From an uncultured Candidatus Nitrosopumilus sp. (lineage in GTDB: Archaea > Thermoproteota > Nitrososphaeria > Nitrososphaerales > Nitrosopumilaceae): 64,000 nucleotides of DNA. The first letter of the stretch is position 1, and each line of letters starts with the position of its first letter. Location of the stretch: NCBI GenBank assembly GCA_951812655.1, contig OX638319.1, positions 620,001 through 684,000 of the forward strand, read 5' to 3'. The position numbers and the translations under genes are program-made. This document shows, in pieces, positions 32,893-41,524 of the stretch. The notes beneath the pieces were generated by a model. It searched no databases. It was given only the letters and a program-made list of their open reading frames with translations, and was not told where the DNA came from.

Positions 32893-33079
32893 TTGAATAA
32901 TCACATAAAGTTCTTCTTTTATTCATTTTCTCGATAAATCTGGTCTTGATAATGTACTGTAGTCATTCATGCGCGTGTTTTTAGAATTTTGAAATTCTAA
33001 TTTTGATTATTTGTTGATTCTCTTTTATCTGACGACTATGAAATGGATGGTCAATATGCATGACCTGGAAATATCTCTA

Positions 33080-33655
33080 CTAGTGGCCCGTTTCTGGAAT
33101 CTTCGGTCTATGGTGCTTTAGTACCATGTTCTTGATCTCTGGATTTTCATCTAGATCCTGTTCGATGACATCTGCAAATCTTTTTGGTAGCCATTTCTTT
33201 TCAAACTCGATCAATGCTACATTTCGATCAATCTCTGCAAACTTGTCTCTCAAATTTCCATAATGTCTGTCCAGCCTTCTTTGTATTGGAATGAATTGCT
33301 TATTATCTCTCATGAAATCTAGAATTTCCTCTGCCTTCTTGCTCATCCATTCCATGATCTCTTGTCTGTCCATTGCTTTTGGAGTGAAATGAAATTCTTC
33401 CATCTTTGACAGTGGAATGGATTCGTCTTCAGACTTTTCTGATTTGCAGCTGATACAAATTGATTGCAAATACTTTGACTCCTCCGTAAAATGTAGGACA
33501 AACCAGACGTACATCTCCTCATTATTTTCAAAATATTGCTTTTCCAGATATTCTTGACCGTTGATAAAGTCTATGTCTATCTTCTCTATGTCGTCTTCAT
33601 TGCAAATATTGCATCGGTTACCTAGTCTTTCAACAAGTGACTTTTTCCAATTCAT
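33080..33655 (-). CDS. Hypothetical protein with two CxxC pairs
   Basis: The 191-residue product begins NWKKSLVERLGNRCNICNED, with CNIC at residues 15-18 and CISC at about 68-71, a likely zinc site of the HNH or zinc-ribbon kind, but no HNH catalytic histidines are clear. The second half is a long charged helical region (EWMSKKAEEILDFMRDN, IPIQRRLDRHYGNLRDKFAE). It may be an RNA- or DNA-associated protein. No family is recognised. It stands alone, with about 190 bp between it and the tRNA-Ala gene and 250 bp to the next gene, in which I see nothing. Confidence 0.65.
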   Translation of the reverse strand: MNWKKSLVERLGNRCNICNEDDIEKIDIDFINGQEYLEKQYFENNEEMYVWFVLHFTEESKYLQSICISCKSEKSEDESIPLSKMEEFHFTPKAMDRQEIMEWMSKKAEEILDFMRDNKQFIPIQRRLDRHYGNLRDKFAEIDRNVALIEFEKKWLPKRFADVIEQDLDENPEIKNMVLKHHRPKIPETGH

Positions 33656-33902
33656 GAAAATTTGAGTTTAATCTATTTAATTAATTTAGTCAGTATGGGT
33701 TCTTGATCATTAGGAAATCAATGTTTGTGAGTGATTATTTCTTTATCCGTCAAATTGAAATTATTGGGTGTGTTTTACGATTCTGATTTTCAAACGACTA
33801 GTTGACGTGCCTGTTTAGTTCGCCTGACATCTTAACCTATAGAATTTCAATTTGAACAATATCGTTAAACCATAATAGCCTAGAAAATACTACATTTTTT
33901 GT

Positions 33903-35300
33903 ATGACAATTGATACAGTAATCACCAATTCCCATGTTTTTCTGTCTCAGGGAATGGTGGATAAAAATATCATGATAGATGATGGGAAAATTATTGGACT
34001 GACAAATGACATCCCTTCATCTGATAGAAAGATCGATGGCAGTGGGCTGATCTCAGTTCCTGGACCGATTGACACTCATGTTCATTATGGGGTCTATTCC
34101 CCTATCAATCAGGCGGCAAAAACTGAATCTCATGCTGCGGCAATAGGAGGGGTAACTACGATGATGAGAATGCTTCGTTTGGCTGATCCATTCACCGTCT
34201 CTTTACAGTCTCAATTAGATGCTGCGTCAAAAAATCATTATGTCGATTATTCGATTCATGCTTCTATTTTTACTACACAGCAAATTGATGAGATGAGGTT
34301 TTGTGTAGACAAAGGAATCACATCTTTTAAGATTTACATGAACCTTGGTGGCGAAGTCGGTCACGTTTACATGGACATGCCTCCAAATTCTTCGAATCTA
34401 GTTGCTGCGCAAGTTGATGTCACTGACGAGCTGGTTGAAAAAACTGTCAAGGCTGCTGCAGAATTGGGCTGTCCAGTGCTTGTCCATGCTGAAGACTATG
34501 AGTCATGCGGATGTGGGATTAAAACTGCAAAAGAAAAAAATCAAGATGGACTGTCTGCATGGTCCTCTAGTAGGTCTCCTAAATTTGAGGCCAAAGCGAT
34601 CAAAACTGTGTCGAAGTTTGGTAGAGAATACGGGTGTGTGATATATTTCGTACACATCGGTTCCGAACTAGCACTGAGACAAATTGAGGAAGAGAAAAAG
34701 CTCGGAACAAAAATCTTTGTTGAAACATGTCCACATTACCTCACTCTTTCATACGAGAAGCAGTCTGGATATCTTGCAAAGGTAATGCCTCCGATTAGAA
34801 CTGAAAATGATCGAAAGGCAGTTTGGACTGCCCTTTCTCAAAATCATATAGACACGATAGGCACGGATCATGTGGCAAACCAACTAAAACTCAAACTCGG
34901 AGGTGACAATGTTTGGGGGGCACTTGCGGGCTTTCCGGGAATTGGGACTTCGATTCCAATTTTGCTTAACGACGGAGTAAATCAAAATAAGATTTCGCTC
35001 GAACAATTTGTCAGATTTACCAGTGAGAACGCGGCCCGAATTTTTGGAATGTATCCTCAAAAGGGTTCTTTACAGAAACACTCTGATGCAGATATTACTA
35101 TGATCGATCTGAAACAGGAAAAAACTGTATCATCTGAACTCTTAGGGGGATTTTCAGATTATATTGTGTATGAGGGAAGACATCTGAAAGGATGGCCTGT
35201 GAAAACAATTGTCAGGGGGGAGTTGGTAGCTGAAAACTTTGAAGTCGTCGGAAATCTAGGTCATGGAAAGTTGGTTGAGCGACAGACTGTTTTTAAATAG
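33903..35300 (+). CDS. Cyclic amidohydrolase (dihydropyrimidinase/dihydroorotase family)
   Basis: The 465-residue product has the metal-binding motif DTHVHYG near residue 58, after SVPGPI. ITSFKIYMNLGG (about residue 142) contains the Lys that is carbamylated to bridge two metals in hydantoinases and type I dihydroorotases. LVHAEDY, YFVHIGS and IGTDHV supply the later His and Asp ligands in order. The fold and length fit D-hydantoinase, allantoinase or dihydroorotase; the SFK-x-x-M form favours the hydantoinase/dihydropyrimidinase branch. It opens or closes a cyclic amide ring. It is not in a pyrimidine operon here, so the exact substrate stays open. Confidence 0.85.
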   Translation: MTIDTVITNSHVFLSQGMVDKNIMIDDGKIIGLTNDIPSSDRKIDGSGLISVPGPIDTHVHYGVYSPINQAAKTESHAAAIGGVTTMMRMLRLADPFTVSLQSQLDAASKNHYVDYSIHASIFTTQQIDEMRFCVDKGITSFKIYMNLGGEVGHVYMDMPPNSSNLVAAQVDVTDELVEKTVKAAAELGCPVLVHAEDYESCGCGIKTAKEKNQDGLSAWSSSRSPKFEAKAIKTVSKFGREYGCVIYFVHIGSELALRQIEEEKKLGTKIFVETCPHYLTLSYEKQSGYLAKVMPPIRTENDRKAVWTALSQNHIDTIGTDHVANQLKLKLGGDNVWGALAGFPGIGTSIPILLNDGVNQNKISLEQFVRFTSENAARIFGMYPQKGSLQKHSDADITMIDLKQEKTVSSELLGGFSDYIVYEGRHLKGWPVKTIVRGELVAENFEVVGNLGHGKLVERQTVFK

Positions 35301-35368
35301 ATCTGTCTTTTGCCGTTACAACGGGTTTCTACGATTGCTTTTTAACGGAATAGAGTTAATCTTGTTCA

Positions 35369-36271
35369 TTGCGAATTAGGTTTCCCTTTTTGCTTGCTTT
35401 ATCGATTGGTTTCTTAGTGGGATTTCCTGCAACTCTTGAAAGTTCTTTTGCACAGCAAGATGTTTCTCCGCATCAGCAATGGAAAAAATCTGCCGATCTT
35501 GATGAACTATCTTGCAAGCAGGGTTATCTGTTATTTCTTAAGACACATGGTGGCTATCCTATGTGTGTATTCCCGTCAACATATTTGAAATTGGTTGATA
35601 GGGGATTTGGAAATTATGACCGTTCAATAATGGATAATCGTCCTGAAATGATGAATGTGTTGATGCACACTATGGTGTCGCACACTGGTCTAATGCAGCA
35701 CTGGCACGAAATGATGCAAAAAAATCCTCTCATTATGACCCAGGTCACTGAGAATTGGACATCTCAAATCAAAAATAACCCTGATTTACTCAAAAATGTG
35801 TTAGGTCATTTGACAAGTGATCCAAACCTGCGTCTTGCGATGGTTGATGTGATGAAAAGCCACTCTCGTATGGAGGTTGAACTAAAACAAAACTCGGAAT
35901 GGATGGATTCAGTTCATCATCCAATCGTAAATCCTGAATTCGTTGACGGAGAACGTCAATCCGCATGTGATTGGTGTCCAGAATACAAAAAACATCAGAA
36001 TGATGAATCCTCCATCAGATTTGGAAATCATGACATAATGATGGACATGATGCATGAGATATGGCTAGATTCTGAACTGAATCATGACTTGCATTCCATG
36101 ATGCTCCAAAACCCATTTCATCTGAGATACATGCCTGAACAGTTGACTAATTCGATGCTCAATTCTGTCATGGATGATGAAGATCTACGCCTGCAAATGA
36201 TTGATTTGTTGCTACAACACCGGGATTTCATGAATGCCATTAGACATGACAGTCCTGAAACAAAACACTGA
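35369..36271 (+). CDS. Secreted Met/His-rich protein
   Basis: The 300-residue product starts with TTG and has a signal peptide (FPFLLALSIGFLVGFPATL) cut near SFAQQ. Residues 48-80 carry CKQGYLLFLKTHGGYPMC and KLVDRGFGNYD, the motif found in the 3.9 and 10 kb proteins. The rest is helical and unusually rich in Met and His, with two repeats of about 80 residues (NVLMHTMVSHTGLMQHWHEM and MMDMMHEIWLDSELNHDLHS), each followed by DxxLRLxMxDxxxxH. It may bind copper or another metal outside the cell. CDWC near residue 200 could add a site. It is monocistronic. Confidence 0.7.
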   Translation: MRIRFPFLLALSIGFLVGFPATLESSFAQQDVSPHQQWKKSADLDELSCKQGYLLFLKTHGGYPMCVFPSTYLKLVDRGFGNYDRSIMDNRPEMMNVLMHTMVSHTGLMQHWHEMMQKNPLIMTQVTENWTSQIKNNPDLLKNVLGHLTSDPNLRLAMVDVMKSHSRMEVELKQNSEWMDSVHHPIVNPEFVDGERQSACDWCPEYKKHQNDESSIRFGNHDIMMDMMHEIWLDSELNHDLHSMMLQNPFHLRYMPEQLTNSMLNSVMDDEDLRLQMIDLLLQHRDFMNAIRHDSPETKH

Positions 36272-36370
36272 TCTTTGGAATTTGAAATCATCTTAGGTTG
36301 AATCTCTGTAAAACCTGTTCAAATAATGAATTTGTTTTAATGATCAAATCTCCATTTTTAGGGATGTTCT

Positions 36371-37045
36371 TTAAACTATGTCGTATTTACCATTGCCTTT
36401 GGCTCTGTAAATTATGTCTGGTTTTCTAAGAAATATCCCTGATTCTAAAACCCCTGGCACAAGTTTGATTTTTTGAGAAAGATTTTTTGGATTTTTGATT
36501 GTCCCAAAGTCACAGTCCAAAACTATGTTTCCATTTTCTGTAAAGAACGGATACCCTCTTTCTAGTGAGCGAACAGATGGCTCACCTCCTAGCTTTTTAA
36601 TTGATTTGGAAACTGAGTTTCTTGCAATGGGGTGGATTTCTATTGGAACTGAACGTGTGAAGTTTTTTACGAACTTTGTTTTGTCTGCCATCACCACGAC
36701 TTTTTTTGCAAGGCTGAACAAAACATTCTCTCGTAGTAGTGCTCCTCCTCCTCCTTTGATGACATATTTTTGTGAGTCAATCTGATCCGCACCGTCAAAT
36801 ACAACATCGATGTGGTCTACTTGATCTGCTTCCACTAACGGTATTTTGCCTTTTTCGGCAATCATTTTGATTTGTAATGACGTTGGCACTCCTACTATGT
36901 TGTAATTTTTTATCTTGATTAATTTTGCAAGTGATTTAACGAGTTCAGTTGCCGCTCTGCCGCTTCCTAGTCCGATTACATAATTATCCTTTACAGTTTT
37001 TAGCGCGTCACTTGATAATGCCTTAATCGCATCATCGTATGCCAT
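36371..37045 (-). CDS. rpiA: Ribose-5-phosphate isomerase A
   Basis: The 224-residue product has all RpiA signatures: VIGLGSGRAATELVKSL for substrate phosphate, VFDGADQID with the catalytic Asp pair, and VIKGGGGALLRENVLF with the active-site Glu. It interconverts ribose 5-phosphate and ribulose 5-phosphate, supplying ribose for nucleotides. The length is normal. Its start abuts the stop of the upstream coiled-coil gene with no gap, so the two are cotranscribed. Confidence 0.95.
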   Translation of the reverse strand: MAYDDAIKALSSDALKTVKDNYVIGLGSGRAATELVKSLAKLIKIKNYNIVGVPTSLQIKMIAEKGKIPLVEADQVDHIDVVFDGADQIDSQKYVIKGGGGALLRENVLFSLAKKVVVMADKTKFVKNFTRSVPIEIHPIARNSVSKSIKKLGGEPSVRSLERGYPFFTENGNIVLDCDFGTIKNPKNLSQKIKLVPGVLESGIFLRKPDIIYRAKGNGKYDIV

Positions 37046-38002
37046 CTATTCTACCTCTGCTTGATCAAGCTTTGATAGTACTTTCATTATGTCGCCTTTG
37101 ATTTTGTCCAAATCGTCTTCATCATCGTCCAAATCGTCATCTTTCGCAACTTGTTTTTCTTTTACTGGTTCTGGAAGCGCTTTGAATTCGTTGATTTTTG
37201 CAACTTCACTCTTAATGTTATGCTTTAATTCTGTAGTTGGTTTGGCAGATGCTGACTGGATGATCTCCATTTTGTCCTCGATTTTCGGTTTTGTTTGGAT
37301 GATCTCTTGTGCTGCTGCCTCTTTCGGTTTGATTGACTCTGTTTTTACTATTCTTGGTTGAGGCATTGGTTTCACAACTTGCTTTTCTTCCTCAAACAAC
37401 GGGAATGTTGGTTCTCTTTTTGATACGTTTGTAAGGGTGGTTAACTCAAATGACTGTCTGGATTTTGTTGGAGGAATTTCAACGGGCTCAATTTTACTGT
37501 CTTTGGGTTTATCGAAGCTAAATGACTTGGTTGGTTTCACAGCGGGGTCCTGTTTAATTTCTGGTTTCTTTTCTGGTTTCTTTTCTTGAGTGTCTGTTTT
37601 CGTGCTTGTCATCTTTGATGACAATTCGTATAATCTGTCATCAAGATTTGATAGCTTTTGATCCATCAGTGTTATCAGACCGTCTCCTACTGGACCCAGG
37701 TCTGGATGATTGCTAGCCTGCTCGAGTTTTTCAAGTCTGGCTAAAATGACTCCTAACTGATGTTGATATTTTAGTAACAACTTGTCTTTTTGAATTTTGG
37801 AAAAATCTGCCTCTGTCTGATACAGTCTTGATATTGTCTTGGTAAGAATGTCCTTTTCGATTTTGAGTGAAGTAATTTGACTTTTTATTTGCGAACTGGC
37901 CCCCATGCTAAGTAATTGTTTTTTATCTCTTGGCGCTTTTCGGATGGCTGCAGCCGTTGCTACACCTGCTAACGAACTAAGAATTAGAACAATCTCTTGC
38001 AT
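37046..38002 (-). CDS. Hypothetical coiled-coil protein
   Basis: The 318-residue product begins with a short hydrophobic helix (EIVLILSSLAGVATAAAI), possibly a membrane anchor. Residues 35-100 are a coiled coil (SQITSLKIEKDILTKTISRL). The middle is a long charged linker rich in Lys, Pro, Glu and Thr (KKPEKKPEIKQDPAVKPTK), and the end is an acidic stretch (DDDLDDDEDDLDKIKGD) before a last helix. No enzyme motif is present. It is packed between rpl37e and rpiA with no gap, so its expression is tied to both. A scaffold role is plausible. Confidence 0.6.
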   Translation of the reverse strand: MQEIVLILSSLAGVATAAAIRKAPRDKKQLLSMGASSQIKSQITSLKIEKDILTKTISRLYQTEADFSKIQKDKLLLKYQHQLGVILARLEKLEQASNHPDLGPVGDGLITLMDQKLSNLDDRLYELSSKMTSTKTDTQEKKPEKKPEIKQDPAVKPTKSFSFDKPKDSKIEPVEIPPTKSRQSFELTTLTNVSKREPTFPLFEEEKQVVKPMPQPRIVKTESIKPKEAAAQEIIQTKPKIEDKMEIIQSASAKPTTELKHNIKSEVAKINEFKALPEPVKEKQVAKDDDLDDDEDDLDKIKGDIMKVLSKLDQAEVE

Positions 38003-38170
38003 CTATGTATACCATTTAATCCAGGAATACTTTCTGCGTTTAGCCTTTGGAAATCCACAACTTGCACATTGGTGGTGACGTTTGTGAAGTGAGTTCTTGC
38101 CACATCTTCTGCATCTAATGTGAACTTTCTTCTTTGTAAAACCACCCATAGAAGTTGTGCCTTTCGTCAT
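38003..38170 (-). CDS. rpl37e: Large ribosomal subunit protein eL37 (L37e)
   Basis: The frame from the ATG at 38168-38170 to the stop at 38003-38005 encodes 55 residues: [20 protein letters not shown], then [16 protein letters not shown] and a basic end. The two CxxC pairs form the zinc site of eL37, a rRNA-binding large-subunit protein. It directly follows the LSm gene (10 bp), an arrangement common in archaea, and it touches the next gene downstream. Confidence 0.95.
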   Translation of the reverse strand: MTKGTTSMGGFTKKKVHIRCRRCGKNSLHKRHHQCASCGFPKAKRRKYSWIKWYT

Positions 38171-38180
38171 TGCAAATCAC

Positions 38181-38420
38181 CTAATTTTGTGGTGGCGGAG
38201 GAGGTGAAATCATTACTACATTGTCTCCTCTAACTACAATGCTTCCAAGACTTTTAGAATCGCCTTCAGTGGGTATTTCCTCTGAAGAGTCAAGTAGCAG
38301 GTTCATGTGTTGGTCAAAACCCAGAAGATTGCCTCTTATGGTTTTGTTTCCCTTGAGTTTTATCAATACAACTTGATTGATACTCTCATCCAATACTTTT
38401 ACTGCCATATCAACGGACAT
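38181..38420 (-). CDS. LSm (Sm-like) RNA-binding protein
   Basis: From the ATG at 38418-38420 the product is 79 residues (TTG 38423 is an alternative). Sm motif 1 is [20 protein letters not shown]-like, with FDQHMNLLL as its end, and Sm motif 2 is [11 protein letters not shown]. Archaeal LSm proteins form heptameric or hexameric rings that bind U-rich RNA. The unusual PPPPPQN tail is also seen in other archaeal LSm proteins. It is the first gene of the LSm-L37e unit, transcribed leftwards with the coiled-coil and rpiA genes. Confidence 0.93.
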   Translation of the reverse strand: MSVDMAVKVLDESINQVVLIKLKGNKTIRGNLLGFDQHMNLLLDSSEEIPTEGDSKSLGSIVVRGDNVVMISPPPPPQN

Positions 38421-38478
38421 CAATAATCACTTATTGACTCTGATATTGGGGGATTATATTAAAATTTCACTGGTGTAA

Positions 38479-39201
38479 TTATGATATACGCCTAGTGAGG
38501 CAAGTTTGACATTCTTTTGCTAGATTTTTAATGATTTCGTTTAAAATCGCATCTCCATCTTTCTTTGTTGCTTTGCGTGGATCCCCCCAGATCCCATTCT
38601 TGGTTGCTTTTGGAAATGACTTGTTTGCCATCTTTGAAATCTTTGATATCTCCTGCTTTGTCATACCGTCTGTGACTAATCCCTTCCTGGCAAGTTTCAT
38701 CTTCACACTTTTTGAAATTGCCAGCATTAGTGATGTCTCGACGAATCCTGCATGGTCAAAATCTCTTTCCATGAAATGCCAATATGATGCAGAAAATACT
38801 TTGATCTTTCCCTTTGATGATTTTTTGAGCCTGGCATCAAAATTCTTTATCGCCTTCAGATTTCCATGATGACCATTTATCACAAAAATTGTCTTGATAT
38901 TGTTCGTCCATAGTGACGAACACAAGTCATCTAGAATAGCTCTTAACGTTGACTCTCTAACACTCAAATTGAAAAATGGCGCATGCTCAAACGAAACCCC
39001 GTAATTTAGGGTTGGCAACAACAGGTATCCGTTTTCTTCAGAAATCCTTTTTGCAACCTCTGTGACTATATCTGAATCAGTTGATAAGGGAAGATGAGGA
39101 CCGTGCTGCTCTATGGAGCCTACCGGAATAATCGCCACCTGCTTTTTCTTAATGATTGATTTTCTAATTACGGGATCAAATTGAGTTTTGATGTCTGTCA
39201 T
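38479..39201 (-). CDS. Creatininase family amidohydrolase
   Basis: The 240-residue product has the metal motif GSIEQHGPHLPLSTDSDI (about residues 27-44), with the Glu, His and Asp ligands of creatininases, and VINGHHGNLKAI at about residue 110 with a further His pair. In archaea, relatives include the FAPy deformylase ArfB of riboflavin and F420 synthesis and the mycofactocin peptidase. The exact reaction is open; ArfB is attractive because F420 and flavins are needed here. Its start overlaps the stop of the purU-like gene by 4 bp, so the two form an operon. Confidence 0.82.
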   Translation of the reverse strand: MTDIKTQFDPVIRKSIIKKKQVAIIPVGSIEQHGPHLPLSTDSDIVTEVAKRISEENGYLLLPTLNYGVSFEHAPFFNLSVRESTLRAILDDLCSSLWTNNIKTIFVINGHHGNLKAIKNFDARLKKSSKGKIKVFSASYWHFMERDFDHAGFVETSLMLAISKSVKMKLARKGLVTDGMTKQEISKISKMANKSFPKATKNGIWGDPRKATKKDGDAILNEIIKNLAKECQTCLTRRIS

Positions 39202-40076
39202 CTAATTCCCTTGGATTTTATGTGAACCTTTCTCCACCTGACTTCGAGTTTGTTTTCCAAGTGCATCTTCATTGCTTTGAGTAATGTTTCTGCTTCGAGT
39301 TTTTGTCCGCTTGCTTTTATTTTTTCTAGAGTATCGTTTGGATTCACTTTGAAAGAATCTTGCAGTATTATGGGTCCTTGATCCAAGTTTTCAGTTACAT
39401 AATGTGATGTGACCCCTATGATCTTCGTGCCTCTTTCAAAAGCTTGGGCATAGGCCATAGCTCCTGGAAACGCTGGTAGCAATGAGGGGTGGATGTTGAT
39501 TATTCTGTTTGGATATCTCCAAACAAAGTTGGGACTGAGAATTCTCATATATCTTGCCAGAGCAATTAGATCAACATTATATTTTTTACATATCTGAATG
39601 ATCTTTTCTTCGGCATCTTGTTGGATCTTCTCTTCAACTGCGACAAATGGAATTTCTGCTTTCTTTGCAATCGGTTCTAATGTTTTCTCTGTTCCTATGA
39701 TAACAGATATTTTCCCTTTGAGTGATTTTGAATTTGCAAGAATTGTTTCTAGACAAAGTGGCTCTTTTGTAACTAGTAATGCAATGTTTTTCTGCGAATT
39801 TGTTTCGTGGTGTGTGCTGACATCCATTTGTTCTTTTTTAGCTAGACTCTTAATTTCAGAATCAAATTTTTTGACATCTATTGTTTTTGAGAATGATGCT
39901 TCTAGATACATTCCAAAGAGTCCTTTGATTACATTTTGGTTAACTTTCTCAATGTTTCCTCCCTTGGAAAATGCAAAGTTTGTAAACACAGCCACAATTC
40001 CTTCTCTGTCTTTGCCTACTACTGTGATTCCGATTACTGTCTTTTTCATGACTTTGTATGATGAATTTTTTCTCAT
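39198..40076 (-). CDS. purU: Formyltetrahydrofolate deformylase-like protein (PurU family)
   Basis: The 292-residue product has an N-terminal ACT domain (IGITVVGKDREGIVAVFTNF) and a C-terminal formyltransferase fold. RIINIHPSLLPAFPGAMAY gives the Asn and His of the active site, and VTENLDQGPII the Asp. This order and length match PurU, which releases formate from 10-formyl-tetrahydrofolate. Whether this archaeon uses folate or a related C1 carrier cannot be told. The creatininase-family partner in the same operon also handles a formyl or amide group in some lineages, which may be more than chance. Confidence 0.88.
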   Translation of the reverse strand: MRKNSSYKVMKKTVIGITVVGKDREGIVAVFTNFAFSKGGNIEKVNQNVIKGLFGMYLEASFSKTIDVKKFDSEIKSLAKKEQMDVSTHHETNSQKNIALLVTKEPLCLETILANSKSLKGKISVIIGTEKTLEPIAKKAEIPFVAVEEKIQQDAEEKIIQICKKYNVDLIALARYMRILSPNFVWRYPNRIINIHPSLLPAFPGAMAYAQAFERGTKIIGVTSHYVTENLDQGPIILQDSFKVNPNDTLEKIKASGQKLEAETLLKAMKMHLENKLEVRWRKVHIKSKGIR

Positions 40077-40104
40077 TATTAATCATTCACAGAAATGATG
40101 ATGG

Positions 40105-40189
40105 TGCGGGAAGTGGGATTTGAACCCACGAAATCCTGAGATATAGGGTCCTAAGCCCTACGCCTTTGACCAGGCTGGGCGACTCCCGC
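40105..40189 (-). tRNA. tRNA-Leu (anticodon TAG)
   Basis: An 85-nt type II tRNA on the minus strand. Acceptor GCGGGAG pairs with TTCCCGC (one G-T), the anticodon stem TAGGG/CCCTA encloses CTTAGGA with anticodon TAG, and a long variable arm (ATCTCAGGATTT region) precedes the T-arm GTGGG-TTCAAAT-CCCAC. No intron is seen. Confidence 0.95.
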
Positions 40190-40462
40190 AACGAGTTTGT
40201 GATTAAACGCAAAGTTAACTGTTACGAGAATGCTAAAAAAATTCCATTTGCTAAAATGTAGAAAAAAATATACGAATTATTAGAAATATTGAATTAATCA
40301 CATTTTTTTTGAGTTATTGGATGATTTGACAAAAGTGAATGATGTCTTCTTTGCAGGTGTGAGTTTGTTGAAATTTGACTGTATTTACAATGATGAAAGA
40401 TAAAGTCTGAAAAAGATACGCCCAATTCGAGAATTGTACCAATTAACTAAAATCCAAAACCT

Positions 40463-41389
40463 TTGAAAATAAAATGTTTGATTCATTTTGGAAGTTTTTT
40501 AGCTCTGCTATTGTTGGTCTCCATAGGGATACCTGCTGCATATGCAGGTCATGGGAGTAGCGGCGGCGGCGGCGGATGTGCCGGTTCTTGTATTCCTCCT
40601 ACGTTAGGGGTCAATTCTGATAACGAACTTCGGGTAACGGGAGGCTTGTCGATTAATTACATGCCTTTTGATGTTGAGTTTTACACCCAAAACATTCCCA
40701 CTCAAACACTATCAAAAGGAGAACAAGCAGTTGTCATCGTAAAGATTTTTGACAGTGAGGGTCCAACAACTCTGGAACATGTGGAATTACATTTTTCACC
40801 ATACGATGAATTTTCATCTGGCACCTTTGTAGAGAAATCTCTGGCCACGTTGGTATGGGACGGTAAGGACGGTGATGAGGTTATTGGAGTTCATGATGAC
40901 AAAAACATTTTACAAAATATCTCAATCGATGCAAAAGATGAACGTAATCTCAAGATAATCAGCTTTAAGTTTGAACCTGTTACAGATTTTGAAAAAATGT
41001 CTTTGATGACAGTCGTATGGGACAAAGATAAAAATTCCGCTAAAAACTATTTCATTGACGCAATCAAAACTTCTGATTCTACATCCGCTGGATTTTTTTA
41101 TGACAAAAATGAACAAAATACTGTTCCAACTTGGATCAAAACTTCTGCAGGATGGTGGGCAGATGACAAAATCAGTGATGATGATTTCCTTGGAGGGATT
41201 GAATTTATGATCCAAACCAAAGTCTTGTCTTTTCAAATGACTGATAGTAATTCAGATGAATCTAAAACTGGTGAAATCCCAACCTGGATTAAAAATACCG
41301 CAAAATGGTGGAGTGATGGATTAATCCCTGAAGATGACTTCGTAAGAGGCATTCAGTTTCTGATTAACAGTAATTTGATTTCATTATGA
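40463..41389 (+). CDS. Secreted protein with WIKxxAxWW repeats
   Basis: The 308-residue product starts with a signal peptide (LALLLLVSIGIPAAYAG) followed by a Gly-rich patch HGSSGGGGGCAGSC. Residues 50-200 form a beta-sandwich-like domain (FDVEFYTQNIPTQTLSKGEQ, VVIVKIFDSEGP). The C-terminal 80 residues contain two copies of one motif, VPTWIKTSAGWWADDKISDD and IPTWIKNTAKWWSDGLIPED, each followed by F-x-x-G-I-x-F. This motif is familiar from secreted thaumarchaeal proteins, and a degenerate pair ends the protein at 60.1 kb. Function unknown; cell-surface attachment is a guess. Between this gene and the tRNA-Leu lie 270 bp of AT-rich DNA with nothing recognised. Confidence 0.75.
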   Translation: MKIKCLIHFGSFLALLLLVSIGIPAAYAGHGSSGGGGGCAGSCIPPTLGVNSDNELRVTGGLSINYMPFDVEFYTQNIPTQTLSKGEQAVVIVKIFDSEGPTTLEHVELHFSPYDEFSSGTFVEKSLATLVWDGKDGDEVIGVHDDKNILQNISIDAKDERNLKIISFKFEPVTDFEKMSLMTVVWDKDKNSAKNYFIDAIKTSDSTSAGFFYDKNEQNTVPTWIKTSAGWWADDKISDDDFLGGIEFMIQTKVLSFQMTDSNSDESKTGEIPTWIKNTAKWWSDGLIPEDDFVRGIQFLINSNLISL

Positions 41390-41524
41390 TCTCATTAATG
41401 GGCCATTTGATTTGTTTTGCCAAATAGTTGAAATATTTTCGTGATAATCCGACTTTCTCTCAAACTGTTTTGATGGTTTGCAGAGTATAGATACTCACAA
41501 ATTCATCTTTGATTTCATAGAATC

